DNA from: ATX-6F1 sp943369485
Lineage (GTDB): Bacteria > Cyanobacteriota > Cyanobacteriia > PCC-6307 > Cyanobiaceae
Assembly (NCBI GenBank): GCA_943369485.1
Contig: CALRNH020000010.1
Span: 62,001-126,000, forward strand
DNA: 64,000 bases
Reading direction: 5' to 3'
Both the position numbers and the translations under genes were made by a program. This document shows positions 50,077 through 58,779 of the stretch, piece by piece. The notes under the pieces are model-generated. The model made no database searches, was not told the DNA's origin, and saw only the letters and a list, made by a program, of their open reading frames with translations. Numbering within the stretch: the first letter of the stretch is position 1; each line of letters opens with the position of its first letter.

Positions 50077-51387
50077 CTAGCGGTAGTCCTGGGTCTGGAT
50101 CTGGGGTAGGCGCGCCTCTGGTCTGATGAAACGGTCCATCTGGGCCTCGAAGAAACGGCGGTTCGCCATCAGGTGCTCCGGATCAGTGTCGTCGAGGGGG
50201 TAGAGAAGCGCACAGCGCAGGGCTTGAATCACGGCCGAGGTGACGTTGTACATGGAGCGCTGGAACGTGACCCCCAGCTGAATGAGGATGTCGCCCTCGC
50301 CGCGCTTGTGCTGGTCATAGAGCTCGGTGAGGTAGGGCGGCAGGAAATGCAGCATGTCCTGCATCAGCAGCGTGGGGGGGATGCCTGCCGAGCCCACAGG
50401 GAAAACATCGGCATAGAGGATGCCGTAGTGAAAGTCGGCCTGTTCGGCTGGCACCTGGCCGGCCTGGGCGTTGTAACTCTTGGTGCCACGGAAAGGCGCC
50501 GTGCGGTAGAAAACCGCCTCCACGTAGGGAAGCGCCGCTTCGTACAGCCAGGTGAAACCTTCGGATTTGGGGATGATCTCGAACATCTCCTCACCGATGT
50601 ACACATGGTGGTAGATGGGCCGGCCGGCCACGGCGAAGATGCCGTTGACGAGAAAGTCCATGGCGTCAGGGACCCCTTTGAATCCACCTTCGTCGTAGAT
50701 GTCACTCATCTCGAAGAAGACCGGTGCCATCACCTCCCAGAACAGGCCCAGGTTGGCGTAGTAGCTCATCTTGCGCACCTGCTCCAGGAACATCTCCGGG
50801 AACAGCTTGTACAAAGCGAGCATCAGGGGGTTGCCCTTGAAGTAGGCCTTGATCGCCCGGTCGGCGTTGGCCTTGTAGACGTCGGTTTCGAGGTAGTCGT
50901 AGAAGCGGCCGCCCATGCCCTGGTGCCAGAACATGGCATCCATGCAGGCCTCGGCGAACTCCATGTTGATGCGGTCGTGCCACAAATGATGAAGAAGTTT
51001 GGACATCGAGCGGGTCTCGCCCTTGGCCATGAACTCCAGCAGCTCGGGGTGGGCTGTGGCCGGTCCACGCCAGATGCGCAGCTTGGAGTCGTCGCCGGCG
51101 TAGGAGTTGGGAAGGTCGAGGTACTCCTGGGAAGGGAAGTACTTGAAGGCTGGGAGTGGGTCAAGGAACACCCGCTCGGCGATGTAGAGCAGATCGCGCC
51201 AATAGAAATCCATCGGCACGGCGTAGGCCTTGTAGATGCCGATGATCTGCATCAGGTTTTCCGGCGTGTCCGGAAGCATCGAACCGCCTGCCTCCAGCCG
51301 GTGAATCACCTCGGCGTAGCGGTGCTGGGAGGGGGGAATCAGCGGTTGCGCCTTGGTTTCGGTAGCCGTGGCGATGGGTGGTGTCAT
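50077..51387 (-). CDS. chpX: CO2 hydration protein of the NDH-1 CO2-uptake complex (ChpX/CupB type)
   Basis: Thylakoid-facing subunit that converts CO2 to bicarbonate when bound to NDH-1 containing NdhD4/NdhF4. The 436-residue sequence has the family's characteristic segments: YRYAEVIHRLEAGGSML region, VPMDFYWRDLLYIAERVFLD, LLHHLWHDRINMEFAEACMD and LGLFWEVMAPVFFEMSDIYD. No carbonic-anhydrase fold is present. Its ATG overlaps the ndhD4 stop by 4 nt. ChpX rather than ChpY/CupA is inferred from the low-affinity D4/F4 partners and alpha-cyanobacterial context. Confidence 0.92.
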   Translation of the reverse strand: MTPPIATATETKAQPLIPPSQHRYAEVIHRLEAGGSMLPDTPENLMQIIGIYKAYAVPMDFYWRDLLYIAERVFLDPLPAFKYFPSQEYLDLPNSYAGDDSKLRIWRGPATAHPELLEFMAKGETRSMSKLLHHLWHDRINMEFAEACMDAMFWHQGMGGRFYDYLETDVYKANADRAIKAYFKGNPLMLALYKLFPEMFLEQVRKMSYYANLGLFWEVMAPVFFEMSDIYDEGGFKGVPDAMDFLVNGIFAVAGRPIYHHVYIGEEMFEIIPKSEGFTWLYEAALPYVEAVFYRTAPFRGTKSYNAQAGQVPAEQADFHYGILYADVFPVGSAGIPPTLLMQDMLHFLPPYLTELYDQHKRGEGDILIQLGVTFQRSMYNVTSAVIQALRCALLYPLDDTDPEHLMANRRFFEAQMDRFIRPEARLPQIQTQDYR

Positions 51388-52964
51388 GAGGGCAGCGGCG
51401 GGGCGAACCCGGTCGAGACAACGCCGAGGGTGACCGGCGGGATGGTGACTGGTTTGAAGCTGGTGGGCGCCAGAGCGATGAGCCGAGCTTTGATCGGGGC
51501 GTCCGCCACGAGCGGAAGAAACGACTGCCTGCGCAGGGCCAGGCCGGAGGTGCCCTGCTCGCTCCAGCCCAAAAGCAAGGTGGGCCAGACACCGCCGAGC
51601 AGCACCAGAAGGGTGAGCAGAACGGCGGGGAAGCGCTCGTACAAGGAGGTGGTGGGGTAGTCGACACGGTCGTTGTCGAGACGACCAAAGCCGACCCGGT
51701 TGAACAGGCGCACCGCATAGACCGCGGTAAGCCCCGAGGCCACCAGGCAGACGATGGTGGGCACGGGGAACGCGGTCCAGCTGCCCTCGAACATCAGAAA
51801 CTCAGGAACGAATCCAGCCAGACCGGGGATTCCGGCGCTGGCCATCAGCGCCAGCAGCAACAGACCCATCGTGAAGGGGAGCCCTCGATAGGGGTTCAAG
51901 AGGCCCGCCAGTTCGGGAATCAAGGTCGAGCCCGTCTTGCGCTCCACCAGGCCCACCAGATGGAAGAGCAAGGCCGCGATCATGCCCTGGGCCAGCAACT
52001 GGGCCACCACCCCCTGCAAGCTCAGCGGCGTGGCCGCGGCCAGGGCGAGGAAGAGCAGTCCCATGTGCCCCAGGGAGCCATAGGCCACCAGCAGGCGCAT
52101 GTCGCTCTGGCTGATGGCGTTGAGCGCTCCGTACACGGCGCTCACGGCACCCACGACGGCAATCCAGGGGGACCAGGCCATCCAGAGATCCGGCAGAAAA
52201 CCGATGCAGTAACGCAGCAGCCCATAGGCGCCAAGGATCGAGACGCTGCCGCTGAGCAGCATCGCGACCGGACTGGAGGCCTGGCTGTAGGCCAGGGGCT
52301 GCCAGCCATGGAGGGGCACGATCGGGAGCTTGAGACCAAAGGCCAGCAAGAGCAAGGCCAGGACCCAACCCGCCTGCTCAGGGGTCAGGGAGACCTGGGC
52401 GAGATCGCTGTAGGAGAAGCTGAAGCCGTTGGCATTCAGCCAGCCCAGTTGCAGCACGGCCGCCAGCAGGGCCAGGCCGGAAACGGCCCCATACATCAAG
52501 TAACGAATCGCCGCCACCGCCCGACGCGGCCCGCCCCAGACCGCCACCAGCAAGGTGGTGGGAATCAAGATCAGCTCGAAGGCCAGCACGAACAACAGGG
52601 CGTTGCGGGCCAGAAATGAGCCCACCAGTCCCATATCCGTGGCCAGAACCAAGGTGAGGAAGAGCCTGGGCCGACTTTGATCGGGGGGCATCGACAGAAT
52701 CGTGAGCCCCGTGATCAAGGCCGCGAGCACGACCAGGGCCAGGGAAATGCCATCAAGGCCCAGTTCCAGGGAGAGGCCGATCCGCGGCAGCCAGGCCTGG
52801 GTGAACTCCCTCGGGGGGCTGCCCCAGAGAAAGAGTCCCGCCAGAAGCAACTGACCAACGGCGCCGCCGACGCCAACGTTGCGCAACAGGGGTAGCCGGT
52901 CAGGAAGCACCCTCAGGATGACCGCCGCCAGCAGGGGCAGGAACAGAAGCAGTAAGAGGTCCAT
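51384..52964 (-). CDS. ndhD4: NDH-1 subunit NdhD4 (CO2-uptake type)
   Basis: Proton-pumping antiporter-like subunit of NDH-1. The 526-residue product from ATG 52964 (MDLLLLLFLPLL) has about 14 membrane helices with the NuoM pattern: ELILIPTTLLVAVWGG (Glu), LLLLAFGLKLPIVPLHGWQPL (Lys/His) and QSDMRLLVAYGSLGHMGLLF. The D4 assignment rests on the chpX neighbour. It starts exactly at the ndhF4 stop and overlaps chpX by 4 nt, so the three are one translational unit. Confidence 0.92.
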   Translation of the reverse strand: MDLLLLLFLPLLAAVILRVLPDRLPLLRNVGVGGAVGQLLLAGLFLWGSPPREFTQAWLPRIGLSLELGLDGISLALVVLAALITGLTILSMPPDQSRPRLFLTLVLATDMGLVGSFLARNALLFVLAFELILIPTTLLVAVWGGPRRAVAAIRYLMYGAVSGLALLAAVLQLGWLNANGFSFSYSDLAQVSLTPEQAGWVLALLLLAFGLKLPIVPLHGWQPLAYSQASSPVAMLLSGSVSILGAYGLLRYCIGFLPDLWMAWSPWIAVVGAVSAVYGALNAISQSDMRLLVAYGSLGHMGLLFLALAAATPLSLQGVVAQLLAQGMIAALLFHLVGLVERKTGSTLIPELAGLLNPYRGLPFTMGLLLLALMASAGIPGLAGFVPEFLMFEGSWTAFPVPTIVCLVASGLTAVYAVRLFNRVGFGRLDNDRVDYPTTSLYERFPAVLLTLLVLLGGVWPTLLLGWSEQGTSGLALRRQSFLPLVADAPIKARLIALAPTSFKPVTIPPVTLGVVSTGFAPPLPS

Positions 52965-54850
52965 CAGGGGATCAGCGCGACGGGCGCGGGGCTGCGGTTG
53001 ATCACCAGCCAAATGGCCATCACCAGCACACCGATGAGCAGGGTGAGGGCATAGGTCTGGGTGCGGCCGGAGGTGGTGAAGCTGAGACGGCGGGCGCCCT
53101 GCAGGGCCACTGCGCCGGTGGCGCCGCTGAAACCATCCACCAGCCGGTTATCGGACCAGGAGCTCAGGCGTGCCAGCACGAGCACCAGAGCCACCACGGT
53201 GCGGTGGTAGAAGGCCTCGGTGTTCAGGTCGTGGGCCAGCCAGTGCTGGAGACCACCGAGGCCGGAGGGCAGCTGGGCCATGGGGTGGGGCCGCAGGTAG
53301 AAGACCGCCGAGAGGCCCCCACCCAGGAGGGTGGACAGCAGAAGAGGAAGCGCCTGGTGACCCCAGCCCAGCAGAAGCTCAGGGGTGTACACACCGAAGT
53401 GGACCAGCAGCATCGGCAGGTGCAGCACCAGACCCATCAACAGCAAGGTGGGGAGCACCAACAGCCAAAGGACTTCGGCCGAGCGCACCGTGAACACACT
53501 CGGCTGACCGGCCCAGATCAGCCCGAACATCCGCACCAGCCCGGCTGCGATCAGGGCATTCGTGACCAGCACCAGACCCCCGAGCAGACCTGGCTGGGGA
53601 CTGTCGAAGGCCAGCTCCAGCAATTCCCGAAGCGCCGGAAAGGCACCGAAAGGTGGCAGGGCCATGAGGCCCGCGGCGCCGGTGAGGAAGGCGAGCCCCA
53701 CCAATGGGCGCCGACTCCAGAGACCGCCGAGCTGGGTCAGGTCCTGGGTGACGTTGCTGACCAGGACCGTGCCGACGGCCATGAGCACCAGGGCCATGGG
53801 CAACGGATAGACCAGCAGCAGATGACCGGCCACCATGGGGCCGCCCAGTCCGACCGCCACGAACAGCAGACCCATCCAGCTGCTGACCAGGAAAGACAGC
53901 GCTCGTTTGATGTCGATCTGGGCCAGGGCGATCAGGGCCCCCACCACGGCCGTCGTGCCGCCCACAACCACCAGGACGCCGTTCACCAGCGGGCTGAGGG
54001 CCAACAGGGGCTGAAGTCGCAGCAACAGCCAAGCCCCCCCCGCCACCACAACTGAATTGCGCAACACAGTGGAGGGCATCGGACCCTCCATGGCTTCATC
54101 GAGCCAGAGGTGCAGCGGAATCTGGGCACACTTGCCCATGGGGCCGGCAATCAGCGCCAGCAGGATCAATTGAAAGCTCGCCGGCAGGCTGCCGTCGGCC
54201 CCCTGCTGGGCAGCCCACACGGCCAGCTGCTCGAAGTTCCAGGTTCCAGTCACCGGCAGGATCGCCACCAGCCCCGCCAGCAGAATCAGGTCGCCGATGC
54301 GCTTGGTCAGGAAGGCGTCGCGTGCCCCCTTGACCACCAAGCTCTGGTTGTACCAGGTGCCGACGATCAGGTAGGTGCCCAGGGTGAGCAGCTCCAGGAG
54401 CACATAGCTGAAGAAGAGAGAGTCAGTGAGCAGCAGGGCGCAGAGGCCGGCCTCGAAGAAGCTCAGGGAGCCGAAGAAACGCGGCCAGCCCCAATCCATC
54501 TCCAGGTAGCCGATGGCATAGATCTGAGCCAGAACGTGCAGCCCGGTCACGAACAGGATCGCCACCAGGGCGGCCTGGCTGACACTGCCATCGAAGCCAA
54601 TGCGCAGACCTGCGGTGTTGAGCCAGGTCCAGCCGAAATGAATCGGCAGCGCCTCGGGATGGGCGTTGGCCCCGAACAGGGCCAGGAGGCTGTGGCCGAA
54701 GGCCACGCTGACCATGGTCAGGTTGATGTATCCGCAGGGACGTGGTCCGGTCTTCCAGATCAGACCGGGTGACCAGGCAAGCGAGGCGAGGGCGGCTAGC
54801 AGCGGGTAGAGGGGTACCAGCCAGGCCGTCTCGGTGAAAAAGACGGTCAT
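52964..54850 (-). CDS. ndhF4: NDH-1 subunit NdhF4 (CO2-uptake type)
   Basis: NuoL-like membrane subunit of NDH-1, 628 residues from ATG 54850 (MTVFFTETAWLVPLYPL). Motifs are ELLTLGTYLIVGTWYNQ, CAQIPLHLWLDEAMEGPMPS (the His/Glu helix typical of NdhF/NuoL) and DIKRALSFLVSSWMGLLF. It lacks the very long lateral helix of respiratory NdhF1 in full, though the C-terminal hydrophobic region continues to residue ~620. A TTG just before the ATG could also start it. It heads a leftward run of up to eight genes. Confidence 0.92.
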   Translation of the reverse strand: MTVFFTETAWLVPLYPLLAALASLAWSPGLIWKTGPRPCGYINLTMVSVAFGHSLLALFGANAHPEALPIHFGWTWLNTAGLRIGFDGSVSQAALVAILFVTGLHVLAQIYAIGYLEMDWGWPRFFGSLSFFEAGLCALLLTDSLFFSYVLLELLTLGTYLIVGTWYNQSLVVKGARDAFLTKRIGDLILLAGLVAILPVTGTWNFEQLAVWAAQQGADGSLPASFQLILLALIAGPMGKCAQIPLHLWLDEAMEGPMPSTVLRNSVVVAGGAWLLLRLQPLLALSPLVNGVLVVVGGTTAVVGALIALAQIDIKRALSFLVSSWMGLLFVAVGLGGPMVAGHLLLVYPLPMALVLMAVGTVLVSNVTQDLTQLGGLWSRRPLVGLAFLTGAAGLMALPPFGAFPALRELLELAFDSPQPGLLGGLVLVTNALIAAGLVRMFGLIWAGQPSVFTVRSAEVLWLLVLPTLLLMGLVLHLPMLLVHFGVYTPELLLGWGHQALPLLLSTLLGGGLSAVFYLRPHPMAQLPSGLGGLQHWLAHDLNTEAFYHRTVVALVLVLARLSSWSDNRLVDGFSGATGAVALQGARRLSFTTSGRTQTYALTLLIGVLVMAIWLVINRSPAPVALIP

Positions 54851-54925
54851 CAAGGGAGCGAGCGAAGGTCACCGCATTCGGTGGTGCGAACACTAAAAAC
54901 GGCGGCGAGTGTTTGGGTGTGAATT

Positions 54926-54940
54926 GGCAACGGCGTTGCC
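54926..54940. promoter_or_regulatory. Perfect palindrome between ndhF4 and the antiporter gene
   Basis: GGCAAC-GGC-GTTGCC is an uninterrupted 6+3+6 inverted repeat in the 166-bp divergent intergenic region, about 80 nt from either start. This spacing suits a dimeric repressor or a LysR-type regulator of the CO2-uptake genes. No match to the known NdhR/CmpR consensus was evident, so identity of the binder is open. Confidence 0.4.
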
Positions 54941-55016
54941 TATCGGTCAACCAAGTGCTGATTATCGCCCCGGCTGGTTAGGGTCCGCGGCGGCCTTTGC
55001 GAACTGCCATCAGCCC

Positions 55017-56216
55017 ATGGCCTCCCCCTCGGTGCTGATGAGCCTTCTCGCCCTGCTGCTGGCGGTCGTGGTGGCCAGGCGTCTGCAAGGTCTGCTGGGC
55101 AGCGCCGCCCTGCCGGCCATTCTGCTGGAACTCTCGGTCGGTTTCCTGCTCGGCAACACCGTTCTGGCCTACGAACGCCTGAACGGTGTGTCGGGCATCG
55201 CGGAACTGGGGGTCATCAGCCTGTTCTTTCTGGTCGGCCTGGAAACCAGAGGCGATCTGCTGGCCGATCACCGCGGCGCCATCTTGCGCACGGTGCTGAT
55301 CAGCAGCCTGGCGCCGCTGCTGTTCTTTGTGCCGCTGAAGGCGCTCACCGGCGCCAGCGACGGACAGGTGCTGCTGTTCCTGGCGGTGGTAGCCGCCACA
55401 GGAACCGGCGTAACCCTGCGCACCCTGCGCAGCCTGGGGGCGATGGCCACCCCCTCGGCGCGGCTGCTGGTGGGTGTTTCGGTGCTTGATGATCTGCCCG
55501 CAGTGGGCCTGCTGGCCCTGGCCACGGTCGTGGCACGGGGATCCGGCGTTGGCAGCAGCGGAGCAGGTCCGCTGGCGGCCGGCGGCCCCTTCGCCCCCGG
55601 CGGACTGGGCTGGATCGCTGTCGGACTGGCCCTGGCCGGCCTGAGCTTTCAGCTGGTGAAGGCCTGGGTGCAGCGCTACGGCCCAAGGAAGCTGGGCCCG
55701 TTTGCACTGGTTCTGCTGATGATCTGCAGTGCCGCTGTAGGCGAAGCGCTTGGACTCACGGGCCTGCTTGGAGCCCTGTTCGGAGGGATGCTGCTGGCAC
55801 GGATCAGCCCGCCTGATGCCTCCGTGGAAGACAACCTGGTGGTGTTCTCCGATGTGTTCGTGCCGCTCTACTTCGTGACCGTGGGCATGCGGGTGAAGCT
55901 GGAATCCCTGCTCAGCCCGGCCGCCTGGCAACTGGCTGGCCTGCTGATCGCCATGGCCCTGATCAGCAAACTTCTCTGTTGGTATGGCGTCGGCAAGACA
56001 GCCCGTTCCCAGGGCGTTGATCCCTGGACCGTGGTGTTCGGCTTGATCCCGCGCGGTCTGCCGGGACTGGTGTTCGCCGGCGCTGCCCTCAAGGCTGGTC
56101 TGATCGATGACAGCGCCTTTTCGGCCCTGGTGATCATGGTCACCACCACCACCGTGCTGGGGCTGTTCCTACTCAACCGCCGCGTTCAGAGCCTGCGGCG
56201 GAAGGCATCGCCGTAG
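55017..56216 (+). CDS. Cation/proton antiporter, CPA2 family
   Basis: A 399-residue membrane antiporter with about 12-13 helices. The family's Asp-Asp motif is in LLVGVSVLDDLPAVGLLALA (residues ~150-169), and IAELGVISLFFLVGLETRGD is the conserved second repeat. No cytosolic KTN/TrkA domain follows. Such exchangers move Na+ or K+ against H+; in this location it might balance pH or Na+ for the Na+/bicarbonate symporter SbtA, an inference from neighbourhood only. ATG 55017 is chosen over a frame from 54909 that starts with non-hydrophobic leader. Its 3' end overlaps the next gene by 31 bp. Confidence 0.88.
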   Translation: MASPSVLMSLLALLLAVVVARRLQGLLGSAALPAILLELSVGFLLGNTVLAYERLNGVSGIAELGVISLFFLVGLETRGDLLADHRGAILRTVLISSLAPLLFFVPLKALTGASDGQVLLFLAVVAATGTGVTLRTLRSLGAMATPSARLLVGVSVLDDLPAVGLLALATVVARGSGVGSSGAGPLAAGGPFAPGGLGWIAVGLALAGLSFQLVKAWVQRYGPRKLGPFALVLLMICSAAVGEALGLTGLLGALFGGMLLARISPPDASVEDNLVVFSDVFVPLYFVTVGMRVKLESLLSPAAWQLAGLLIAMALISKLLCWYGVGKTARSQGVDPWTVVFGLIPRGLPGLVFAGAALKAGLIDDSAFSALVIMVTTTTVLGLFLLNRRVQSLRRKASP

Positions 56217-56629
56217 GAACTGCGCTCGGCGTCAGCGTTGCTGCGGCTCAGCTTCCAGACATTGCGGCTGAGCCGGCGGGCCACCAGGCCAGCCCGCTCC
56301 ACGAAGCCCGATCCGGGCCTGGCCCCGAGCAGCAGGCTCACCTCGGCCGTACTCAAGGGGGCACCGGTGCGGATGGCCAGGTCAGTGAGCTCAAGGCGTT
56401 GGCGCAGGGCCGCGGCATCCAGCTGGCCCTCATCGCCACCGTCGTTCCAGACCAGAGGAGCCTCGCTGGCGTTGGCCCCGAGGCGCCGCATCAACCCCAG
56501 ACCGATGAAGGCGAGGGCCTGCTCTGGTTTGACGCCCTGGTCGACGGCCTGGGCAATCCAGTCGGAGAACGTGACGCTCTCCGTTTCAGAGCGGAGCGGC
56601 TGGGTCGGGATCGTGTGTTTCGTGGCCAC
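56186..56629 (-). CDS. Small conserved protein of unknown function
   Basis: About 147 residues from a GTG at 56629 (VATKHTIPTQPLRSETESV). It is helical: SDWIAQAVDQGVKPEQALAF, RQRLELTDLAIRTGAPLSTA and LLGARPGSGFVERAGLVARR, and ends with a basic segment. There are no membrane segments or known catalytic motifs. It may be one of the small conserved picocyanobacterial proteins near csoS1D, but I do not recognise a family. A frame open to 56734 includes a poor leader. Confidence 0.65.
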   Translation of the reverse strand: MATKHTIPTQPLRSETESVTFSDWIAQAVDQGVKPEQALAFIGLGLMRRLGANASEAPLVWNDGGDEGQLDAAALRQRLELTDLAIRTGAPLSTAEVSLLLGARPGSGFVERAGLVARRLSRNVWKLSRSNADAERSSYGDAFRRRL

Positions 56630-56694
56630 GGAAGGTTCCACAGGGTGCCTGGGCGGAAGGTACCCGCTTCGGCCGCTGGCGCAAGGGGTCGCCC

Positions 56695-56997
56695 TCAGCT
56701 GCGACGCAACCAGCCGGGCGCGCCACTGAACCACTCCCCGATGTCCCCGGGATCGTCCGAGTGCGGGTTGCCTGGTTCCAGCTCCCCCAGATCGACATCC
56801 GCCAGCAGCCGGTCGAGTCCAGCCTGGGGATCCCCCACCAGCTGACGGCGCCTGGCCCGCCGCAGCCAGCTGGCCACGCTCTGGTCACGGTCGGCGAACT
56901 TCTGCAGATAGATGCGCTCGCCGAGGGAAACGGGTTGGTCGTTGCCGATGCGCTCGATGATCGCCTGCAGGCGCAGGCGGGTGGCGGACCTGAGCAT
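56695..56997 (-). CDS. Small conserved protein of unknown function
   Basis: A 100-residue protein, ATG start, mostly helical and charged: RLRLQAIIERIGNDQPVSLG, ERIYLQKFADRDQSVASWLR, then an acidic Gly/Asp-rich tail (DDPGDIGEWFSG). No membrane helix or recognised domain. It is followed 65 bp on by another small unknown gene and lies 171 bp from csoS1D on the opposite strand. Confidence 0.68.
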   Translation of the reverse strand: MLRSATRLRLQAIIERIGNDQPVSLGERIYLQKFADRDQSVASWLRRARRRQLVGDPQAGLDRLLADVDLGELEPGNPHSDDPGDIGEWFSGAPGWLRRS

Positions 56998-57028
56998 GGA
57001 AACAGACGCCGGGGATGACTCTTGATAG

Positions 57029-57049
57029 CGACGGCCCCGGGGGCCGTCG
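57029..57049. promoter_or_regulatory. Perfect inverted repeat upstream of csoS1D
   Basis: A 10+1+10 arrangement (CGACGGCCCC-G-GGGGCCGTCG) lies between the divergent small gene ending its leader at 56998 and csoS1D. It can form either a very stable hairpin or a symmetric protein site. There is no T-run on either side, so it is not a standard terminator. Confidence 0.45.
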
Positions 57050-57082
57050 TGTCGATGGGTACCGTTTGACCCGCCGGCGTCA

Positions 57083-57112
57083 TTGGGTCCCGTGCGGGGC
57101 GCAAGTTAAGAT
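57083..57112 (+). promoter_or_regulatory. Candidate sigma70-type promoter of csoS1D
   Basis: TTGGGT (57083-57088) and TAAGAT (57107-57112) with an 18-nt spacer; predicted start of transcription near 57119, leaving a ~50-nt leader before the csoS1D TTG start. The inverted repeat at 57029-57049 lies just upstream. Confidence 0.4.
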
Positions 57113-57168
57113 CGCCCCCAGCTCCTTGCCCATGGCCTGACGAGCGGCAATCCCAGCCCCCGGAGCCA

Positions 57169-57954
57169 TTGGATCGTCTCTCCAGACTCGACGACCAGCG
57201 GCGGCGACGGCCCAGTCCACCCAGCGGTGCCACGCCGATCACCGGCACCCAGATCGACATCGAGTCCAGCGGCCCAAGCTGCGTCACGATCACCACCGAC
57301 AGCGAAGGCCACCGCCTTGCCAACAGCAGCGGTGCGGTTCAGTCGATTCAGCTGCGCACCTACGTCTTCATCGACTCCCTGCAGCCTCAACTGGCCGCCT
57401 ACATGGGCACGGTGTCCCAGGGGTTCCTGCCGATCCCCGGCGATGCCTGCCTCTGGCTTGAGGTGTCCCCCGGCATGGCCGTGCACCGTGTCACCGACAT
57501 CGCCCTCAAGGCCAGTACCGTGCGCCTGGGGCAGATGGTGGTGGAGCGCGCCTTCGGCTCTCTGGCGCTCTATCACCGCGACCAGAGCAATGTCCGCCAC
57601 TCCGGCCAGGTGGTTCTGGAGGCGATCGGCAGCAGCATCGATCGCCGCAACAACTGCCACGTGAGCTGGACGGAGATCATCCGGGCGATCACCCCCGACC
57701 ATGCGGTGCTGATCAACCGTCAGAACCGCCGCGGTTCGATGATCCAGGCCGGGATGAGCATGTTCATCCTCGAAACCGAACCCGCCGGCTACGTACTGAT
57801 CGCCGCCAATGACGCCGAGAAGGCCGCCAACATCACGGTTGTCGATGTCAAGGCGGTCGGTGCTTTCGGCCGACTCATCCTCGCCGGCCGGGAAGGAGAC
57901 GTGGAAGAGGCGGCGGCCGCGGCCATGCGCGCCGTGGCCCAGATCAACGCCTGA
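57169..57954 (+). CDS. csoS1D: Carboxysome shell protein CsoS1D (tandem BMC domain)
   Basis: Forms stacked pseudohexameric trimers with a gated pore in the alpha-carboxysome shell. After a variable ~45-residue N-terminus come two BMC-type halves: LRTYVFIDSLQPQLAAYMGT, GDACLWLEVSPGMAVHRVTD and MVVERAFGSLALYHRDQSNV in the first, then DHAVLINRQNRRGSMIQAGM, FILETEPAGYVLIAANDAEK and VGAFGRLILAGREGDVEEAA in the second. Sequence is very close in pattern to Prochlorococcus CsoS1D. TTG 57169 is the only reasonable start. It lies about 2.5 kb upstream of csoS1. Confidence 0.95.
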   Translation: MDRLSRLDDQRRRRPSPPSGATPITGTQIDIESSGPSCVTITTDSEGHRLANSSGAVQSIQLRTYVFIDSLQPQLAAYMGTVSQGFLPIPGDACLWLEVSPGMAVHRVTDIALKASTVRLGQMVVERAFGSLALYHRDQSNVRHSGQVVLEAIGSSIDRRNNCHVSWTEIIRAITPDHAVLINRQNRRGSMIQAGMSMFILETEPAGYVLIAANDAEKAANITVVDVKAVGAFGRLILAGREGDVEEAAAAAMRAVAQINA

Positions 57955-58525
57955 GCGGCACCTCCAGCAAACTTAAAAGCGCTGGGGCCAGGCTCCGGGC
58001 CGCTTTTCCACGGCTGCCGAGCCGATCCTTCTGGTAGCTGGACATCTGGGCGTAGGTCAGCCCCGCCTCGCGCACCCAGAACAGCGGGTCATAACCACCA
58101 CCCTCACCCCGGGGCGCCGTGAGGATCTCGCCGCGACAGACCCCCTGGGCCTCGAGCACCGTGGTTCCAGAGGGGTCGGCCAGGGCCATGGCGCTGTTGA
58201 AGCTGGCACTGCGGTAAGGGGTATCCCCCAGGTCCCGCAGCAACCGCGCCAGCCGTTCGGGATCGCTGGAGGCATAGCGGGCGGAGTAAAGGCCAGGGGC
58301 ACCGCCGAGGCCATCCACCTCCAGGCCGGAATCATCCGCCAAGGCCCACTGGCCCGTGAGCCGGGCCACGGTTTCGGCCTTCAGCCGGGCGTTCTCCGCA
58401 TAGCTGGCACCGGTTTCCTCGATCTCCAGACCCTCGGGCTGGGGGCGCACATCGAGATGCAGGCCTTCGAGCATGGCGCCGATCTCAGCCACCTTGCTGG
58501 GGTTTCCGCTGGCGATCACCAGCAC
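57944..58525 (-). CDS. rdgB: XTP/dITP diphosphatase (HAM1/RdgB)
   Basis: House-cleaning pyrophosphatase that removes non-canonical purine nucleotides. From GTG 58525 the 193-residue product reads VLVIASGNPSKVAEIGAML, EETGASYAENARLKAETV, ALADDSGLEVDGLGGAPGLY and GGGYDPLFWVREAG, all HAM1 signatures, ending with SLAPALLSLLEV. Family length is 190-200, which supports this start; ATG 58633 gives a 36-residue extension. Its 3' end overlaps csoS1D by 11 bp. Confidence 0.92.
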   Translation of the reverse strand: MLVIASGNPSKVAEIGAMLEGLHLDVRPQPEGLEIEETGASYAENARLKAETVARLTGQWALADDSGLEVDGLGGAPGLYSARYASSDPERLARLLRDLGDTPYRSASFNSAMALADPSGTTVLEAQGVCRGEILTAPRGEGGGYDPLFWVREAGLTYAQMSSYQKDRLGSRGKAARSLAPALLSLLEVPLRR

Positions 58526-58714
58526 CGGCCGGGGAGCCGAACGATCAGCGAACACACCCAAGGACAACCGGATCGTGCAGGGGCCATTCTCCGCCACGAC
58601 CCCCCAGGCGAAGGGCTGCAACGGCAAAGCCATGGCCGAGCCCCAAAGGCCGTCCACCAAGGGGCCAGGTGAGCGAGGACACGACCCCGGAACCAAGACA
58701 CCGGTTCCAAACAT

Positions 58715-58724
58715 TTGACGTCAA
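58715..58724. repeat. Perfect 10-bp palindrome TTGACGTCAA
   Basis: A small palindrome in the 439-bp gap between rdgB (leftward) and sbtA (rightward). It also supplies a TTGACG -35 sequence on both strands. It may be an operator or half of a promoter; no partner -10 at standard spacing was convincing. Confidence 0.3.
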
Positions 58725-58779
58725 GGCCATCGAGCGGAGCCTGGTTGTTCGACGTTTCGGCGACGTCGGACTGACTGGG

